64,000 nt of DNA from Azophilus sp963663395 (GCA_963663395.1 OY760226.1:4092001-4156000); one strand, 5' to 3'; shown: positions 35,916-44,614, numbered from the stretch's first letter. A program made the numbers and translations. Notes: a model not told the origin generated them from the sequence alone.

Positions 35916-36443
35916 TCACTCTGCGCCGGCGGGCTGGTTCGAACCCGCACCCGAGACGGGGCGGAGCCAGACGAACCGTCCAACGATCGCCATCACCAGG
36001 AACCCGAAGATCAAAATGACGGCCGCGTAGCGGACGATGTCTTCCGGCGGATTGAACAATGTGTTCATCCAGGTGGCGTGGGCGGCCATGTATACACCGA
36101 GATAGATCGCCCCGTACAGCAGCGGCCGCGACCGGTAGGCCCGCGACAGCAGCAACGCCTGAACGGCGACGATTGCCGTGACGACGGGCGCAACCCCCAC
36201 CAGGAACAGGTTGAGATTGGCGGTGACATCGACGTAATCGCGCACCACGGTGAGCCACATGGCGGTCAGGACATCGGTCGGTATCGCACTCAGGAGCGCG
36301 AAGCCGATCACCGCCGTGAACTGCACCCCATTCGAGGTGAAGTAGTCGCCGCCGCGCATTGCCCGGGTGGCAACAACGTAGATACCGATGGCGACCAGGG
36401 AGACCACATAGACGATGGCCGAAACGGCAATCAGGGCGAACAT
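35916..36443 (-). CDS. Five-helix membrane protein of unknown function
   Basis: A 175-residue integral membrane protein with about five helices: ALIAVSAIVYVVSLVAIGIY, a second near TAVIGFALLSAIPTDVLTAM, a third near LFLVGVAPVVTAIVAVQALL, a fourth near LLYGAIYLGVYMAAHATWM, and a fifth near YAAVILIFGFLVMAIVGRFV. I do not recognise the family. The start lies 9 bp after the stop of the selenocysteine-containing redoxin gene on the same strand, so the two are surely one transcript. It may be the membrane partner that exchanges electrons with the redoxin, but this is only inference from position. Confidence 0.6.
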   Translation of the reverse strand: MFALIAVSAIVYVVSLVAIGIYVVATRAMRGGDYFTSNGVQFTAVIGFALLSAIPTDVLTAMWLTVVRDYVDVTANLNLFLVGVAPVVTAIVAVQALLLSRAYRSRPLLYGAIYLGVYMAAHATWMNTLFNPPEDIVRYAAVILIFGFLVMAIVGRFVWLRPVSGAGSNQPAGAE

Positions 36444-36452
36444 GACGTCCAA

Positions 36453-37007
36453 TCAGGAACCCACCGCGGCACTGATTGAAGCCAGCACCTCCGCAAGCGG
36501 CGGGCGCGTACGATAGCCGGGCACGGCGAACTTCGCGCTGATGCTGCCGTCCGGCGCCAGCCAGAACATGCCGGGGCGCGGAATGCCCTGGCCCAGGTCT
36601 TCGTCGGGAACCCCGAATCCATTCACATGCCGCGCATTCTCATCATTCAGCAGCGGGTAGCCGAGTTCCTCGCTCTCATGGAACCCCTTGAGAACGTCAA
36701 CGCGGTCATAGGTCATGGCGGCGATATTCACGCCGATTTCTTCGAATTGCTGTCTCCACTCTTCCAGTTGGACCAACTGGGCCTGGCAGAAGGGTCACCA
36801 GTCCGCGGAGCGGCTCAACACCAGCAGCAGGCCGTTTTCCCCGGCAAGCGAGGCGAGGTCGCGCGTAGCGCCGTCCTGATCTTCGGCCAGGATGGCGGGC
36901 GCGTCGGTGCCGACAGGCGGCCCCCAGGATTGAGCGTAGTCGCCCGCGAACGCCGCTGCAGGCAGCGCGGCCAACATCCAGGCAAGGCAAAATCTCTTGA
37001 CTGTCAC
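36453..37007 (-). CDS. Secreted redoxin selenoprotein with UxxC motif (in-frame TGA at 36795-36797)
   Basis: Reading TGA (36797-36795 on the minus strand) as selenocysteine gives one 184-residue protein. GTG 37007 has ggagg 10 nt upstream and begins a signal peptide (VTVKRFCLAWMLAALPAAAF, cleaved before GDYAQ). The mature part has the thioredoxin-fold redoxin order: PPVGTDAPAILAEDQDGATR, then a strand LLLVLSRSADW, Sec71, PFC (Cys74) and QAQLVQLEEW. This matches the SADWCPFCKAQL motif of many peroxiredoxin-like proteins, with the first Cys replaced. The rest (VDVLKGFHESEELGYPLLND, GIPRPGMFWLAPDGSISAKF) is typical. Likely a periplasmic thiol/selenol oxidoreductase or peroxidase. The membrane protein gene 9 bp downstream is probably its partner. 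Confidence 0.85.
36764..36780 (-). promoter_or_regulatory. Bacterial SECIS-like hairpin for the second selenoprotein
   Basis: On the minus strand ccagttg, loop gtc, caactgg form a perfect 7-bp stem with a 3-nt loop. The loop starts 22 nt after the TGA and begins with G then U, matching the bacterial SECIS consensus (apical loop 16-37 nt after UGA, G in the first two positions). Confidence 0.75.
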
Positions 37008-37216
37008 CGGTCTTGGTCCTCCGTAAGTCGCGATTGCATGTTCGCTCTCAGAATAGAGCATTCGCGTGCATCAAATCCAGGTTTCAGGGCTGTCTGCACG
37101 ACAAGAGGCGCTTCCGGGGCGGTCCGCTTCAGATTGACACGCGACGACTCCGTCGCTATGTTGCCCGGAGTAACCGCGCTTCGGCGTGCTAGCCGACCCC
37201 GCATGGGCGGCGGACC

Positions 37217-37241
37217 CTATGGCCACCATTGGTGGCCATAG
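37217..37241. promoter_or_regulatory. Perfect 11-bp hairpin upstream of the DUF3800 gene
   Basis: Arms ctatggccacc (37217-37227) and ggtggccatag (37231-37241) are perfect complements round a 3-nt loop, 20 bp before the probable start codon of the island. On the plus strand ctttattt follows. It could be an operator, an insulating terminator or a translation-control hairpin. Confidence 0.5.
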
Positions 37242-37261
37242 CTTTATTTGAGGCCTGCGAA

Positions 37262-38101
37262 TTGCAGCTTTGCTTCATCGACGAAGCCGGGGACCTGGGC
37301 GCACTTCGCGACCCACCCGCACCGAACGACCAGCCTGTCCTCGCCATAGCCGGGCTGTTCGTGGACGCGGGCAGGCTCGCGGGACTGACACACGACTACC
37401 TCGATCTGAAGCACCGGTTCTTCCCAAACCTGCACTACCCCTCAATTCGGCGTCTGGACCGTATCCTGCCGGAGATCAAGGGCGCGGAAATCCGCAAGCA
37501 TGTAACTCGCGGGAACGCGAGACAGAAGGCACATGCAATCGGTTTCCTCGACCGCATCATGGGTCTACTGGGCCGACACGAGGTCCGATTGGTCGCACGC
37601 ATTTCGATCAAGGCGCGAGGGCGACCCTTCAGGAGCAACGCAGTGTATACGTCGTCGATCCAGGCCCTGTGTAGGTACTTCGAGCACCATCTGACCCAAT
37701 CCGACAGCGCTGGCTTCTGCATCGCCGACAGCCGCAGCAAGAGCAAGAACCTGCGGGTGTCCCACTCGATCTTCACGCAGAAGTTCAGCTCGATCCCGAA
37801 TTACGAGCGCCAGGTCGAACTTCCGACTTTTGGTCACAGCGAGAACCACGCCGGCCTACAGATTTGCGACATCGTGTGCTCGAGCTTGCTGTACCCGATC
37901 GCGTGCTACGCCTACTGCACGGGACACGTGAACAATGTCCACGTGCAACCGGAAGCCTCCCGGCTGAGGCACCGTTACGGGCAGCAGTTGAAGGAACTCC
38001 AGCACCGCTACTACGATATCGAGGCGAGCCGCCACGTCGGCGGTGTGACGGTGTCCGACTTCCTCAACCAAAGAAGTGGCGCCTTGATGTTCGGCAGCTA
38101 A
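37262..38101 (+). CDS. DUF3800 protein (RNase H-like fold), first gene of a defence-like operon
   Basis: A 279-residue DUF3800 protein. It opens with the family signature CFIDEAGD, has VLAIAGLFVDAGRL, a central strand LVARISIKARGRPF, the acidic ADSRSKSKNLRVSH, and ends with the second motif HAGLQICDIVCSSLLYPIAC. These acidic residues (Asp in IDEAGD, Asp in IADSRS, Asp in ICDIV) suggest a metal-dependent nuclease fold. DUF3800 proteins are found often in phage-defence and mobile islands, with no fixed role. The TTG 37262 is the likely start (gagg 10 nt upstream; motif begins at once), while GTG 37229 would place the hairpin inside the gene. It is followed by the small ORF and the TrlF-like gene. 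Confidence 0.72.
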   Translation: MQLCFIDEAGDLGALRDPPAPNDQPVLAIAGLFVDAGRLAGLTHDYLDLKHRFFPNLHYPSIRRLDRILPEIKGAEIRKHVTRGNARQKAHAIGFLDRIMGLLGRHEVRLVARISIKARGRPFRSNAVYTSSIQALCRYFEHHLTQSDSAGFCIADSRSKSKNLRVSHSIFTQKFSSIPNYERQVELPTFGHSENHAGLQICDIVCSSLLYPIACYAYCTGHVNNVHVQPEASRLRHRYGQQLKELQHRYYDIEASRHVGGVTVSDFLNQRSGALMFGS

Positions 38102-38102
38102 G

Positions 38103-38201
38103 GTGGAGATCGTTGGAAAGACGCCCATGCCCATGTACGCCGACAGCGAACCCGCGGGCACGGAACTCGGCAGCGCGATCAAAACGGTGTTGAAAGGATG
38201 A
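38103..38201 (+). CDS. Possible 32-residue ORF coupled to the TrlF-like gene
   Basis: GTG 38103 starts one base after the DUF3800 stop and encodes VEIVGKTPMPMYADSEPAGT then ELGSAIKTVLKG. Its TGA overlaps the ATG of the next gene (ATGA). An ATG at 38127 could also start it. The tight packing implies translation, which would feed ribosomes onto the TrlF-like start, where no separate ribosome site is spaced well. No homology is recognised. Confidence 0.4.
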   Translation: MEIVGKTPMPMYADSEPAGTELGSAIKTVLKG

Positions 38202-41173
38202 CGGAAAGTGCGTTGAAGGCTGGCAATCGCGGCTCGGTTTGGCGGCGGTGGGAGCCGCACATCCACACGCCAGGCACGGTATTGGAGGACCGGTTCCCGA
38301 AGGACAAGGGCTGGGAGTTGTACCTGGATGCCTTGGAAGCCGTGACGCCCCGGCTTCAGGCGATCGGGGTCACGGACTATTGCATTACTCGATCCTACGA
38401 ACGGATGAGGGAGGAGAAGGCGAAGGGTCGCCTGAAGGATTGCGAAGTGCTTTTTCCGAATGTCGAACTACGCCTGAAGATCGGAACGGCCAAGGGGAAC
38501 TTCGTCAACATCCATCTTCTGGTCAGTCCGGAGGATCCCAATCATGTGGAGGAACTGAACCGATTTCTCGGCCGGCTGTCGTTCACCGCTTACGACGACG
38601 AGTTCACCTGCACGCCTTCGGATTTGGCGCGCCTGGGACAGCGCGCGCACCATGGTGAGATCGATGAAGAAGCCGCGCTGAAGCATGGAGTGACGCAGTT
38701 CAAGGTGTCCCTGGACAATCTGCTCCATACGTACCGCAGCATCGACTGGGCGCAAGAGAATATCGTGATCGCGGTAGCGGGAACGGCGGATGGCACGTCG
38801 GGCGTGAGGGAGGCGGCCGATACGACACTGCGTGAGGAAATCGAAAAAGGGGCGCACGCCGTCTTCGCCTCGAGCTTGAAGCAGCGGGACTACTGGCTCG
38901 GGAACGGAGCAGCGAGCGTGGCTGAGCTTCATGAGAGATACGGCGGCCCAAAGCCCTGTATTTGGGGCAGCGACGCGCACGATCTCGGCAGAGTCGGCAA
39001 GCCAGACGAAGACCGGTTTTGCTGGCTAAAGGGGCAGGCGTCCTTCGACACCCTGCGCCAGGCGTGTCGCGTGCCGGAGCGCGCCTACGTCAGCCCGGCG
39101 GCACCATCCTGGACGGCCGGCTCCCAAGTGATCGACCAGGTGCGTATCGAAAACGCGCTTTGGGTCAAGACGCCCGTGCTGGATCTGAATGCGGGGCTGA
39201 CGGCGGTCATCGGCGGGCGGGGATCCGGCAAGACCGCGTTGGTAGACATGATTGCCGCGGGTTGCGGTTCCTACCGGGAGTCGAAAGAGAATCCGTCCTT
39301 TCTTGCCCGCGCGAAGGAATACCTGTCGGAATCGCGTGTGGTTCTGAAGTGGTCGAATGGCGAGGCTTCGCAAAAGCGGGCGCTCGACGCGCCGGTGGAT
39401 CGTTCCTCGGATGCCTACGAACGCGCGAGGTATCTGTCGCAGCAGTTCGTCGAGGATCTCTGCTCGATCGAGGGCATGCCCAAGCTGATCGAGGAGATCG
39501 AGCGGGTGATCTTCGAAGCACACCCTTCGCTGGAACGCGATGGAGCGTTCGACTTCGGCGAGCTGCTGGAACGCCGGGCGGGTGGCCATCGCGATGAGCG
39601 GGCCCGGGAAGAGGCGGCCTTGGCGAACATCTCGGACCAGATCGGCATCGAGATGGAGAAGGTGCGGGAGGTCAAGCCGCTGGTGGCGAAGATCGACGCG
39701 AAGGAGAAGCTGATCGCCCGCTACGAGAAGGATCGCAATGCGCTGTTGCCGAAGGGCGACAAGAAGACGAGCGAGCGGCTTCAGAGGCTGATGGCCGCCG
39801 CCGAGAAGGCACGCGGCCACCTTAGGAAGCTTGGCAATCGAAGGACTTCCATCGTCGCGGTGAGGAACGAGATCAGGGACTTGAGACGGAACCGGGCGCC
39901 CAAGGCGCTGCGCGCCATGAAGGAAAGCTATGGGAATCTCGGCTTCAACGAGGCCGAGTGGAAACGTTTTCTGCTCGAATACGCCGGTGACGTGGACGGG
40001 GCCGTGGCGGCCGAGGCCGAGGAGGTGGAGAAGCGCACGAAGGCATTGAAGGGGACGAAGCCCACTGCCACGTTGGACGCAAGCGACGCATTGCTGGCGA
40101 ACGAGGCCGAACTCGAGAGGACGCCGCTTGCCGTTCTCGAAGCCGAGATCGAGAGGTTGGAGAAACGGGTCGCGGCGGATAGGGAAAGCGCCCGCAAGGT
40201 CGCTGCCGTCTCCAGACGAATCGCCGAAGAGAGGAACGCGATTGCCAGCCTGAAGGAGACGCTCGCCGACTGTCGGGGGGCGCGGGGAAGGGCTAGGACG
40301 CTCGTTGGGGAACGAGAGGACGATTACATCCGTGTCTTCGATGCTCTGCTTGCGGAGGAGGGCGTGCTGAACGAGCTGTACGCGCCGCTGGTTCGGCGTC
40401 TGACGAAGGCCGGCGGCACGCTGGGGAAGCCGTCGTTCTCCGTGGCGAGGGTGGCCGATGTGGGAACGTGGGCCAAGCATGGCGAGGAGGAGCTGTTCGA
40501 TCTCAGGGGAGGCCCGTTCAAAGGCATCGGGTCGCTGGAGAGGGAGGCGAACAACATGCTCAGGGAGGCCTGGCAAACGGGGGATTCGAAGGCGGTTTCC
40601 GACGCCATGGCCGCGTTTCGCGACAAACACGAGGCTGCGCTTCTCGAGAAGGCTCCGTTTCCGCGTTCGGATCGGCACAACTATCGGCCGTGGTCGAGGC
40701 GGTTCTCGCAATGGCTTTACAGCACCAGCCACATATCCCTCGAGTACGGCATCAGGTACGACGGGATCGAACTTGAGAAGCTGTCACCCGGCACGCGGGG
40801 AATCGTCCTGGTGCTGCTCTACCTCGCGCTCGACGATGGCGACGATCGACCGCTGATCATCGACCAGCCGGAAGAGAACCTGGACCCGAAATCCATTTTC
40901 GACGAACTGGTGCCGCTGTTTACGGAGGCGAAGAAGAAAAGACAGGTAATCATGGTTACGCACAACGCGAACCTTGTCGTCAACACCGACGCGGACCAGA
41001 TTGTCGTGGCGCACGTCGGGCCGCAGCCGGCGGAAGGCCTGCCCGCGTTCACCTACAGGAGCGGGGGCCTGGACGAGGTGGAAATGCGCAAGGTGGTGTG
41101 CGACATCCTGGAAGGGGGAGAGAGAGCCTTCCGAGACCGTGCGCGACGGCTTCGGATCGCGTTGGAACGGTAG
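38198..41173 (+). CDS. TrlF-type PHP-domain SMC/AAA-like ATPase
   Basis: A 991-residue protein fusing a PHP phosphoesterase domain to an SMC/RecF-type ATPase. The PHP part has EPHIHTPGT (His20/His22), IGVTDYC and CIWGSDAHDLGRVGK, the metal-binding signatures. Walker A is GGRGSGKTAL (about 339-348). A long charged coiled coil (about 470-740) separates it from the ABC-like signature LSPGTRGIVLVLLYLAL and Walker B LIIDQPEENLD, with the switch histidine VTHNAN. This is the TrlF-family layout: a nuclease head coupled to a DNA-sensing ATPase. Such proteins sit in defence-type loci. The gene is flanked by DUF3800 and a putative nuclease-like gene, all on one strand with tight spacing. Catalysis is inferred from motifs. 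Confidence 0.8.
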   Translation: MTESALKAGNRGSVWRRWEPHIHTPGTVLEDRFPKDKGWELYLDALEAVTPRLQAIGVTDYCITRSYERMREEKAKGRLKDCEVLFPNVELRLKIGTAKGNFVNIHLLVSPEDPNHVEELNRFLGRLSFTAYDDEFTCTPSDLARLGQRAHHGEIDEEAALKHGVTQFKVSLDNLLHTYRSIDWAQENIVIAVAGTADGTSGVREAADTTLREEIEKGAHAVFASSLKQRDYWLGNGAASVAELHERYGGPKPCIWGSDAHDLGRVGKPDEDRFCWLKGQASFDTLRQACRVPERAYVSPAAPSWTAGSQVIDQVRIENALWVKTPVLDLNAGLTAVIGGRGSGKTALVDMIAAGCGSYRESKENPSFLARAKEYLSESRVVLKWSNGEASQKRALDAPVDRSSDAYERARYLSQQFVEDLCSIEGMPKLIEEIERVIFEAHPSLERDGAFDFGELLERRAGGHRDERAREEAALANISDQIGIEMEKVREVKPLVAKIDAKEKLIARYEKDRNALLPKGDKKTSERLQRLMAAAEKARGHLRKLGNRRTSIVAVRNEIRDLRRNRAPKALRAMKESYGNLGFNEAEWKRFLLEYAGDVDGAVAAEAEEVEKRTKALKGTKPTATLDASDALLANEAELERTPLAVLEAEIERLEKRVAADRESARKVAAVSRRIAEERNAIASLKETLADCRGARGRARTLVGEREDDYIRVFDALLAEEGVLNELYAPLVRRLTKAGGTLGKPSFSVARVADVGTWAKHGEEELFDLRGGPFKGIGSLEREANNMLREAWQTGDSKAVSDAMAAFRDKHEAALLEKAPFPRSDRHNYRPWSRRFSQWLYSTSHISLEYGIRYDGIELEKLSPGTRGIVLVLLYLALDDGDDRPLIIDQPEENLDPKSIFDELVPLFTEAKKKRQVIMVTHNANLVVNTDADQIVVAHVGPQPAEGLPAFTYRSGGLDEVEMRKVVCDILEGGERAFRDRARRLRIALER

Positions 41174-41217
41174 CGGGCGAATGCCGGCGGACTGGCAAGC
41201 AGCTGGCGGGAACGAAC

Positions 41218-42393
41218 ATGTCAATCAGATACGCGTTTACGAGGATCGTGGACCCGGGCGCGGGAACCGATGTCGTGCAACTCGGCCCGTTCGACCTGTG
41301 GTGGGCGGCGATCTCTGCCGCCGAGGAGGCCATTCAGGGCAGTCCTCTGGCTTCGGCCTGGCTGAGACTCTTCCAGGACCATCTGAGTCGCGACGACACC
41401 TCAGAATTGCGCTGGGCGGGAGACTTGGTGGAGAGCGCGGAGATGCGCCGGGCGTATTCGGCCCTGTACGGTCGTTTCTTCGGCCGGGCGTTCCTGGCGA
41501 GTCGACTCGGAATCAGGGATTTCGTTCCGCTTCATACCTACCGGACGCGGGTGGGGAATCTGGTGGAGGTGAGGCGGGTGAAGCGAGGGGACGTGCCCGA
41601 CTGGATCGCGTGGGATCCGCATGCGCGGTCGTACGTGCTCGCCGAGGCGAACGGAAGACTGGGGGGAACCGTGCGGGAATTCCTGTCGGGTACGCCGGCG
41701 TGCATCAACTCCGGGAAGGCGCAGTTCGAGCGGGTCGAGGTACGGGACGCACGCCGCAGGAGAATCGCGACGACGAATTGGGTGGCCGCGAACCTTTGGT
41801 GCACGGACAGGCGCGGAGGACGCCCGGTGTGTCTGCTCTGGGACCCCGACGGGGAAGGCGAACAACTGCTTGAGGAGGAGGTTCTCCGGCATGCGGCGGC
41901 GGTTCGCAGACAGCGCGTAGGCAGCATCGCCGCTGGACTTGGGCACCCGGGTTTCCTGGAAGGAGGCACGGAGCCGAGGGGCCGGACGGTTCGTATCGTT
42001 GCTGCGGCGTCGGAACCGCCGGAGGCGCCGGCGATTCCGCAGCGATTCGATGAAGAACGGCGTTTCCTGGGGATCGACCCGGAGCCGATTGCCGTGACGC
42101 GTGTAGAGGCCGAACCACGGTCCCGGGAGAGGCATGAGGACGCGTACGTTGCTGCGATCATCACCCGCTTCGGGATTTCGCCAATCGTCGATCAGCCGGG
42201 AGTCGACGCGGCGCGTGGGGCGCAGGACCGGGCGGAATCCGGAGGGGAGCCGGCGCTGATCTACGGCATAAGCGAGAATGCCCTGGCGGGTCCGGAGACT
42301 GGTAGGCGAGGTTGGTTGTCGGGCGGAGGAATCGTGTCCCGGGACGGTGCGGGCCTGTTCGATATCACCCGGGTCGAGATAGGCGCAGATTGA
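41218..42393 (+). CDS. Putative degenerate PD-(D/E)XK-like protein, third gene of the defence-like operon
   Basis: A 391-residue protein that I do not recognise as a whole. Residues about 115-160 read RVKRGDVPDWIAWDPHARSY then VLAEANGRLGG, which resembles the PD-(D/E)XK core strand pair (PDxxAxD, then x-E-A-K). Here the last position is Asn instead of Lys, so nuclease activity may be lost. The C-terminal third is variable and low in motifs. The start ATG 41218 lies 44 bp after the TrlF-like stop, and no other gene intervenes, so it belongs to the operon. Its likely role is a partner or effector of the ATPase. The nuclease link is weak. Confidence 0.45.
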   Translation: MSIRYAFTRIVDPGAGTDVVQLGPFDLWWAAISAAEEAIQGSPLASAWLRLFQDHLSRDDTSELRWAGDLVESAEMRRAYSALYGRFFGRAFLASRLGIRDFVPLHTYRTRVGNLVEVRRVKRGDVPDWIAWDPHARSYVLAEANGRLGGTVREFLSGTPACINSGKAQFERVEVRDARRRRIATTNWVAANLWCTDRRGGRPVCLLWDPDGEGEQLLEEEVLRHAAAVRRQRVGSIAAGLGHPGFLEGGTEPRGRTVRIVAAASEPPEAPAIPQRFDEERRFLGIDPEPIAVTRVEAEPRSRERHEDAYVAAIITRFGISPIVDQPGVDAARGAQDRAESGGEPALIYGISENALAGPETGRRGWLSGGGIVSRDGAGLFDITRVEIGAD

Positions 42394-42478
42394 TCATGAC
42401 GGGAGACGGACCGGGGCGCGTAGATGAGAGCGGTACTTGACCACCCATCCGCGAGCAAGTTAGCGTCTCCGCGGCCTA

Positions 42479-43300
42479 TCAACGCCCTGTGAAATTCGGC
42501 TTGCGGCGCTCCAGAAAGGCCTGCACGCCCTCCTTGAAATCCTCGCTCGCGAACATGCCGCCCAGGTGCACCATCAGGTGGTCGACGGCCGTGTCGTAGG
42601 ACTCTTCGAGCCCCATGCGCATCATGCGCTTGGTGGTCTGCACGGCCATGGGCGCGTTGTCGGCGATCTCGCCGGCCCACTGAAGGGCCGTCGGCATGAG
42701 TTCCTCATCGGGCACGACGGTGTTGACCAGACCCATCTCCAGGGCTTCCTCCGCGCTTACCGTGCGGGCCCGGTAATAGAGTTCGGCAGCCTTGGCCCAG
42801 CCGATCAGCCGTGGCAGCAGCCAGGTACCGCCGCTTTCGGGCACGACATTGCGCTTGGCGGTAACCGCCGCAAACTTGGCCGAGGCCGACGAGATGCGAA
42901 TGTCGGCAAGCAGCGTCAGGTCCATGCCATAGCCCGCCGCAGCGCCGTTGACCGCGCACACAACCGGGGTATCGATGTTCCACATCACGCTGACCGGCGC
43001 ATCGCGCAGGTCGAAAAGCTGACGGGGCCGGTTCTGCCCGCGAGCGGACTGCTCGCTGCCGATGCCCCCGCCGCCCACATCGACCAGGTCGAGACCCGCG
43101 CAGAAGCCCTTCCCTGCACCGGTAAGCACGATGCAACGGATGTCGGGGTCCTTGTTGGCCTCCACCAGCTTGGAGGAGAGTTCCCCGAGCATGTCCAGGC
43201 TGATCGCATTCAACCGGTCCGGCCGATTCAGCGTCAGGACGACAATGCGATCCTGCTGTTCGACCAGCAATTCATCGGTGCTGGAAAGGCTTATCGCCAT
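42479..43300 (-). CDS. Enoyl-CoA hydratase/isomerase family protein
   Basis: A 273-residue crotonase-fold protein. It has NRPDRLNAISLDML, the oxyanion-hole AGKGFCAGLDL (first) and AAGYGMDLTLLADIRISSAS (second), and the C-terminal SEDFKEGVQAFLERRKPNF. The usual catalytic glutamate pair of true hydratases sits near VPESGGTWLLPRLIG; Glu there is present in PESGG. It acts on acyl-CoA thioesters, probably in side-chain or ring degradation. Start ATG 43300 has ggagg 6 nt upstream. It lies 54 bp downstream of a cytochrome P450 gene on the same strand, so the two likely act in one catabolic pathway. Confidence 0.85.
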   Translation of the reverse strand: MAISLSSTDELLVEQQDRIVVLTLNRPDRLNAISLDMLGELSSKLVEANKDPDIRCIVLTGAGKGFCAGLDLVDVGGGGIGSEQSARGQNRPRQLFDLRDAPVSVMWNIDTPVVCAVNGAAAGYGMDLTLLADIRISSASAKFAAVTAKRNVVPESGGTWLLPRLIGWAKAAELYYRARTVSAEEALEMGLVNTVVPDEELMPTALQWAGEIADNAPMAVQTTKRMMRMGLEESYDTAVDHLMVHLGGMFASEDFKEGVQAFLERRKPNFTGR

Positions 43301-43354
43301 GGGGAGCCTCCGGGTGCGCGATGGCAAAGCCGGGCAGTATGTCAGAGCGTCGCG

Positions 43355-44614
43355 CTACAACCAATCGAAGCGGACGTGCAGGTGCGCAAGGTTGCGCAGC
43401 ACGAAGCTGGGTTCGGCCTCGGGCGGCGGCTTGTCCGGGTCGAGCCGGAAGTTCCCGGCGCGCCCGAGCAGCGTACCGAATCCCAGGTTCAACTCCTGCC
43501 TGGCCAGGGGCGCCCCGATGCAGTGGTGCACGCCCGAGCCGAAGGCCATCTGAGTGCCGGCCTTGCGCCGGTCGAGGTCGATCTCGTCGGGGTTGTCGAA
43601 GGCGCGTTCGTCGCGGTTGGCCGCCCCGTAGCGCAGCATCAGGACATCGCCGGCTTTCAGGGAATAGCCGCCCAGTTCCGTATCCCGCGTGACCACCCGG
43701 GGCAGGCCCTGCACGGGCGATTCCCGGCGCAACGCTTCTTCCACGAACGTGCGCAGCTTTTCGGGATGCGCCCGCAGGTCGTCCTGCAGTTCGGGCCGCT
43801 CGCACAGCGCGAGCATGCCCCAGCCAAAGGCGCTGCTCGTGGTTTCGTGTCCGGCAACCAGGAACTGGCGCAGGATGCTGGACACTTCGCCGTGGGTGAG
43901 CGAGCGGCCTTCGGGTTGCAGCCGGGAACCCGCAAGCACGGAAATCATGTCGTCACGGGGACTGTCGCACCGCTCGTCGTAGATCCGCAGCATCAGGCGC
44001 TGAAGGTCCAGCTCGAGCCGCATGCGGCGCACCATCTCCTCGTCGTCGTACATGTTGAGGCGCAGGCTGTCCGCGGCATTGTTCGCACATCGATCGAAGG
44101 TTTCACGGTCTGCTTCGGGAACACCGAGCCGGTCGCCGATGATTCTGAGCGGTATGGGCATTGCAAACCGCGCAATGAAATCGATGGCCGTTACGTTGGC
44201 AAAGGAGTCGACGGTGTCATCGATCACCTTCTGCACGGCGCCTTCTGCCCGCTTTATGCGCGATCCGGTGAAGAGTTCATTGACCAGCGTACGGTAGTTG
44301 GTGTGCTCCGGACGATCCAGGGTCAGCATGGTCGGCGGCTCATCGATCAGTTGGTCCGCAAGGCCCAGGATCGCCTCTTTTGTTTCGGGTGAGGCTGCCT
44401 CGAAGCGCCGCCGCTGGGGTTCCTGCAGGAAATTTCCGAACTGGTTGGAGTAGGTTTCCGGGTCGCGCAGCGCCTCGCGCAGCAGGTCGTAGCGCGTGAC
44501 GACATGCAGGCCGAGTTCCTGCGCGAAATACACCGGCGCTTCGTCTCGAAGCCGCTTGTGCGCCGCGTGCGGCGACTTCAGGGTCTCGATGTCGAAAAGC
44601 TGTATGTCACCCAT
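43355..44614 (-). CDS. Cytochrome P450
   Basis: A 419-residue soluble bacterial P450. The I-helix oxygen-binding motif AGHETT is at 254-259, the K-helix ExxR is Glu293-Arg296 in EEALR, and the haem-ligand loop is FGSGVHHCIGAP with Cys365. It uses electrons from a ferredoxin to hydroxylate a hydrophobic substrate. The class resembles CYP families acting on terpenoids, steroids or alkyl chains in proteobacteria. Its partner may be the Rieske-type ferredoxin elsewhere in the window or another protein; no [2Fe-2S] P450 redoxin lies next to it. It is read with the enoyl-CoA hydratase gene downstream. Confidence 0.92.
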   Translation of the reverse strand: MGDIQLFDIETLKSPHAAHKRLRDEAPVYFAQELGLHVVTRYDLLREALRDPETYSNQFGNFLQEPQRRRFEAASPETKEAILGLADQLIDEPPTMLTLDRPEHTNYRTLVNELFTGSRIKRAEGAVQKVIDDTVDSFANVTAIDFIARFAMPIPLRIIGDRLGVPEADRETFDRCANNAADSLRLNMYDDEEMVRRMRLELDLQRLMLRIYDERCDSPRDDMISVLAGSRLQPEGRSLTHGEVSSILRQFLVAGHETTSSAFGWGMLALCERPELQDDLRAHPEKLRTFVEEALRRESPVQGLPRVVTRDTELGGYSLKAGDVLMLRYGAANRDERAFDNPDEIDLDRRKAGTQMAFGSGVHHCIGAPLARQELNLGFGTLLGRAGNFRLDPDKPPPEAEPSFVLRNLAHLHVRFDWL

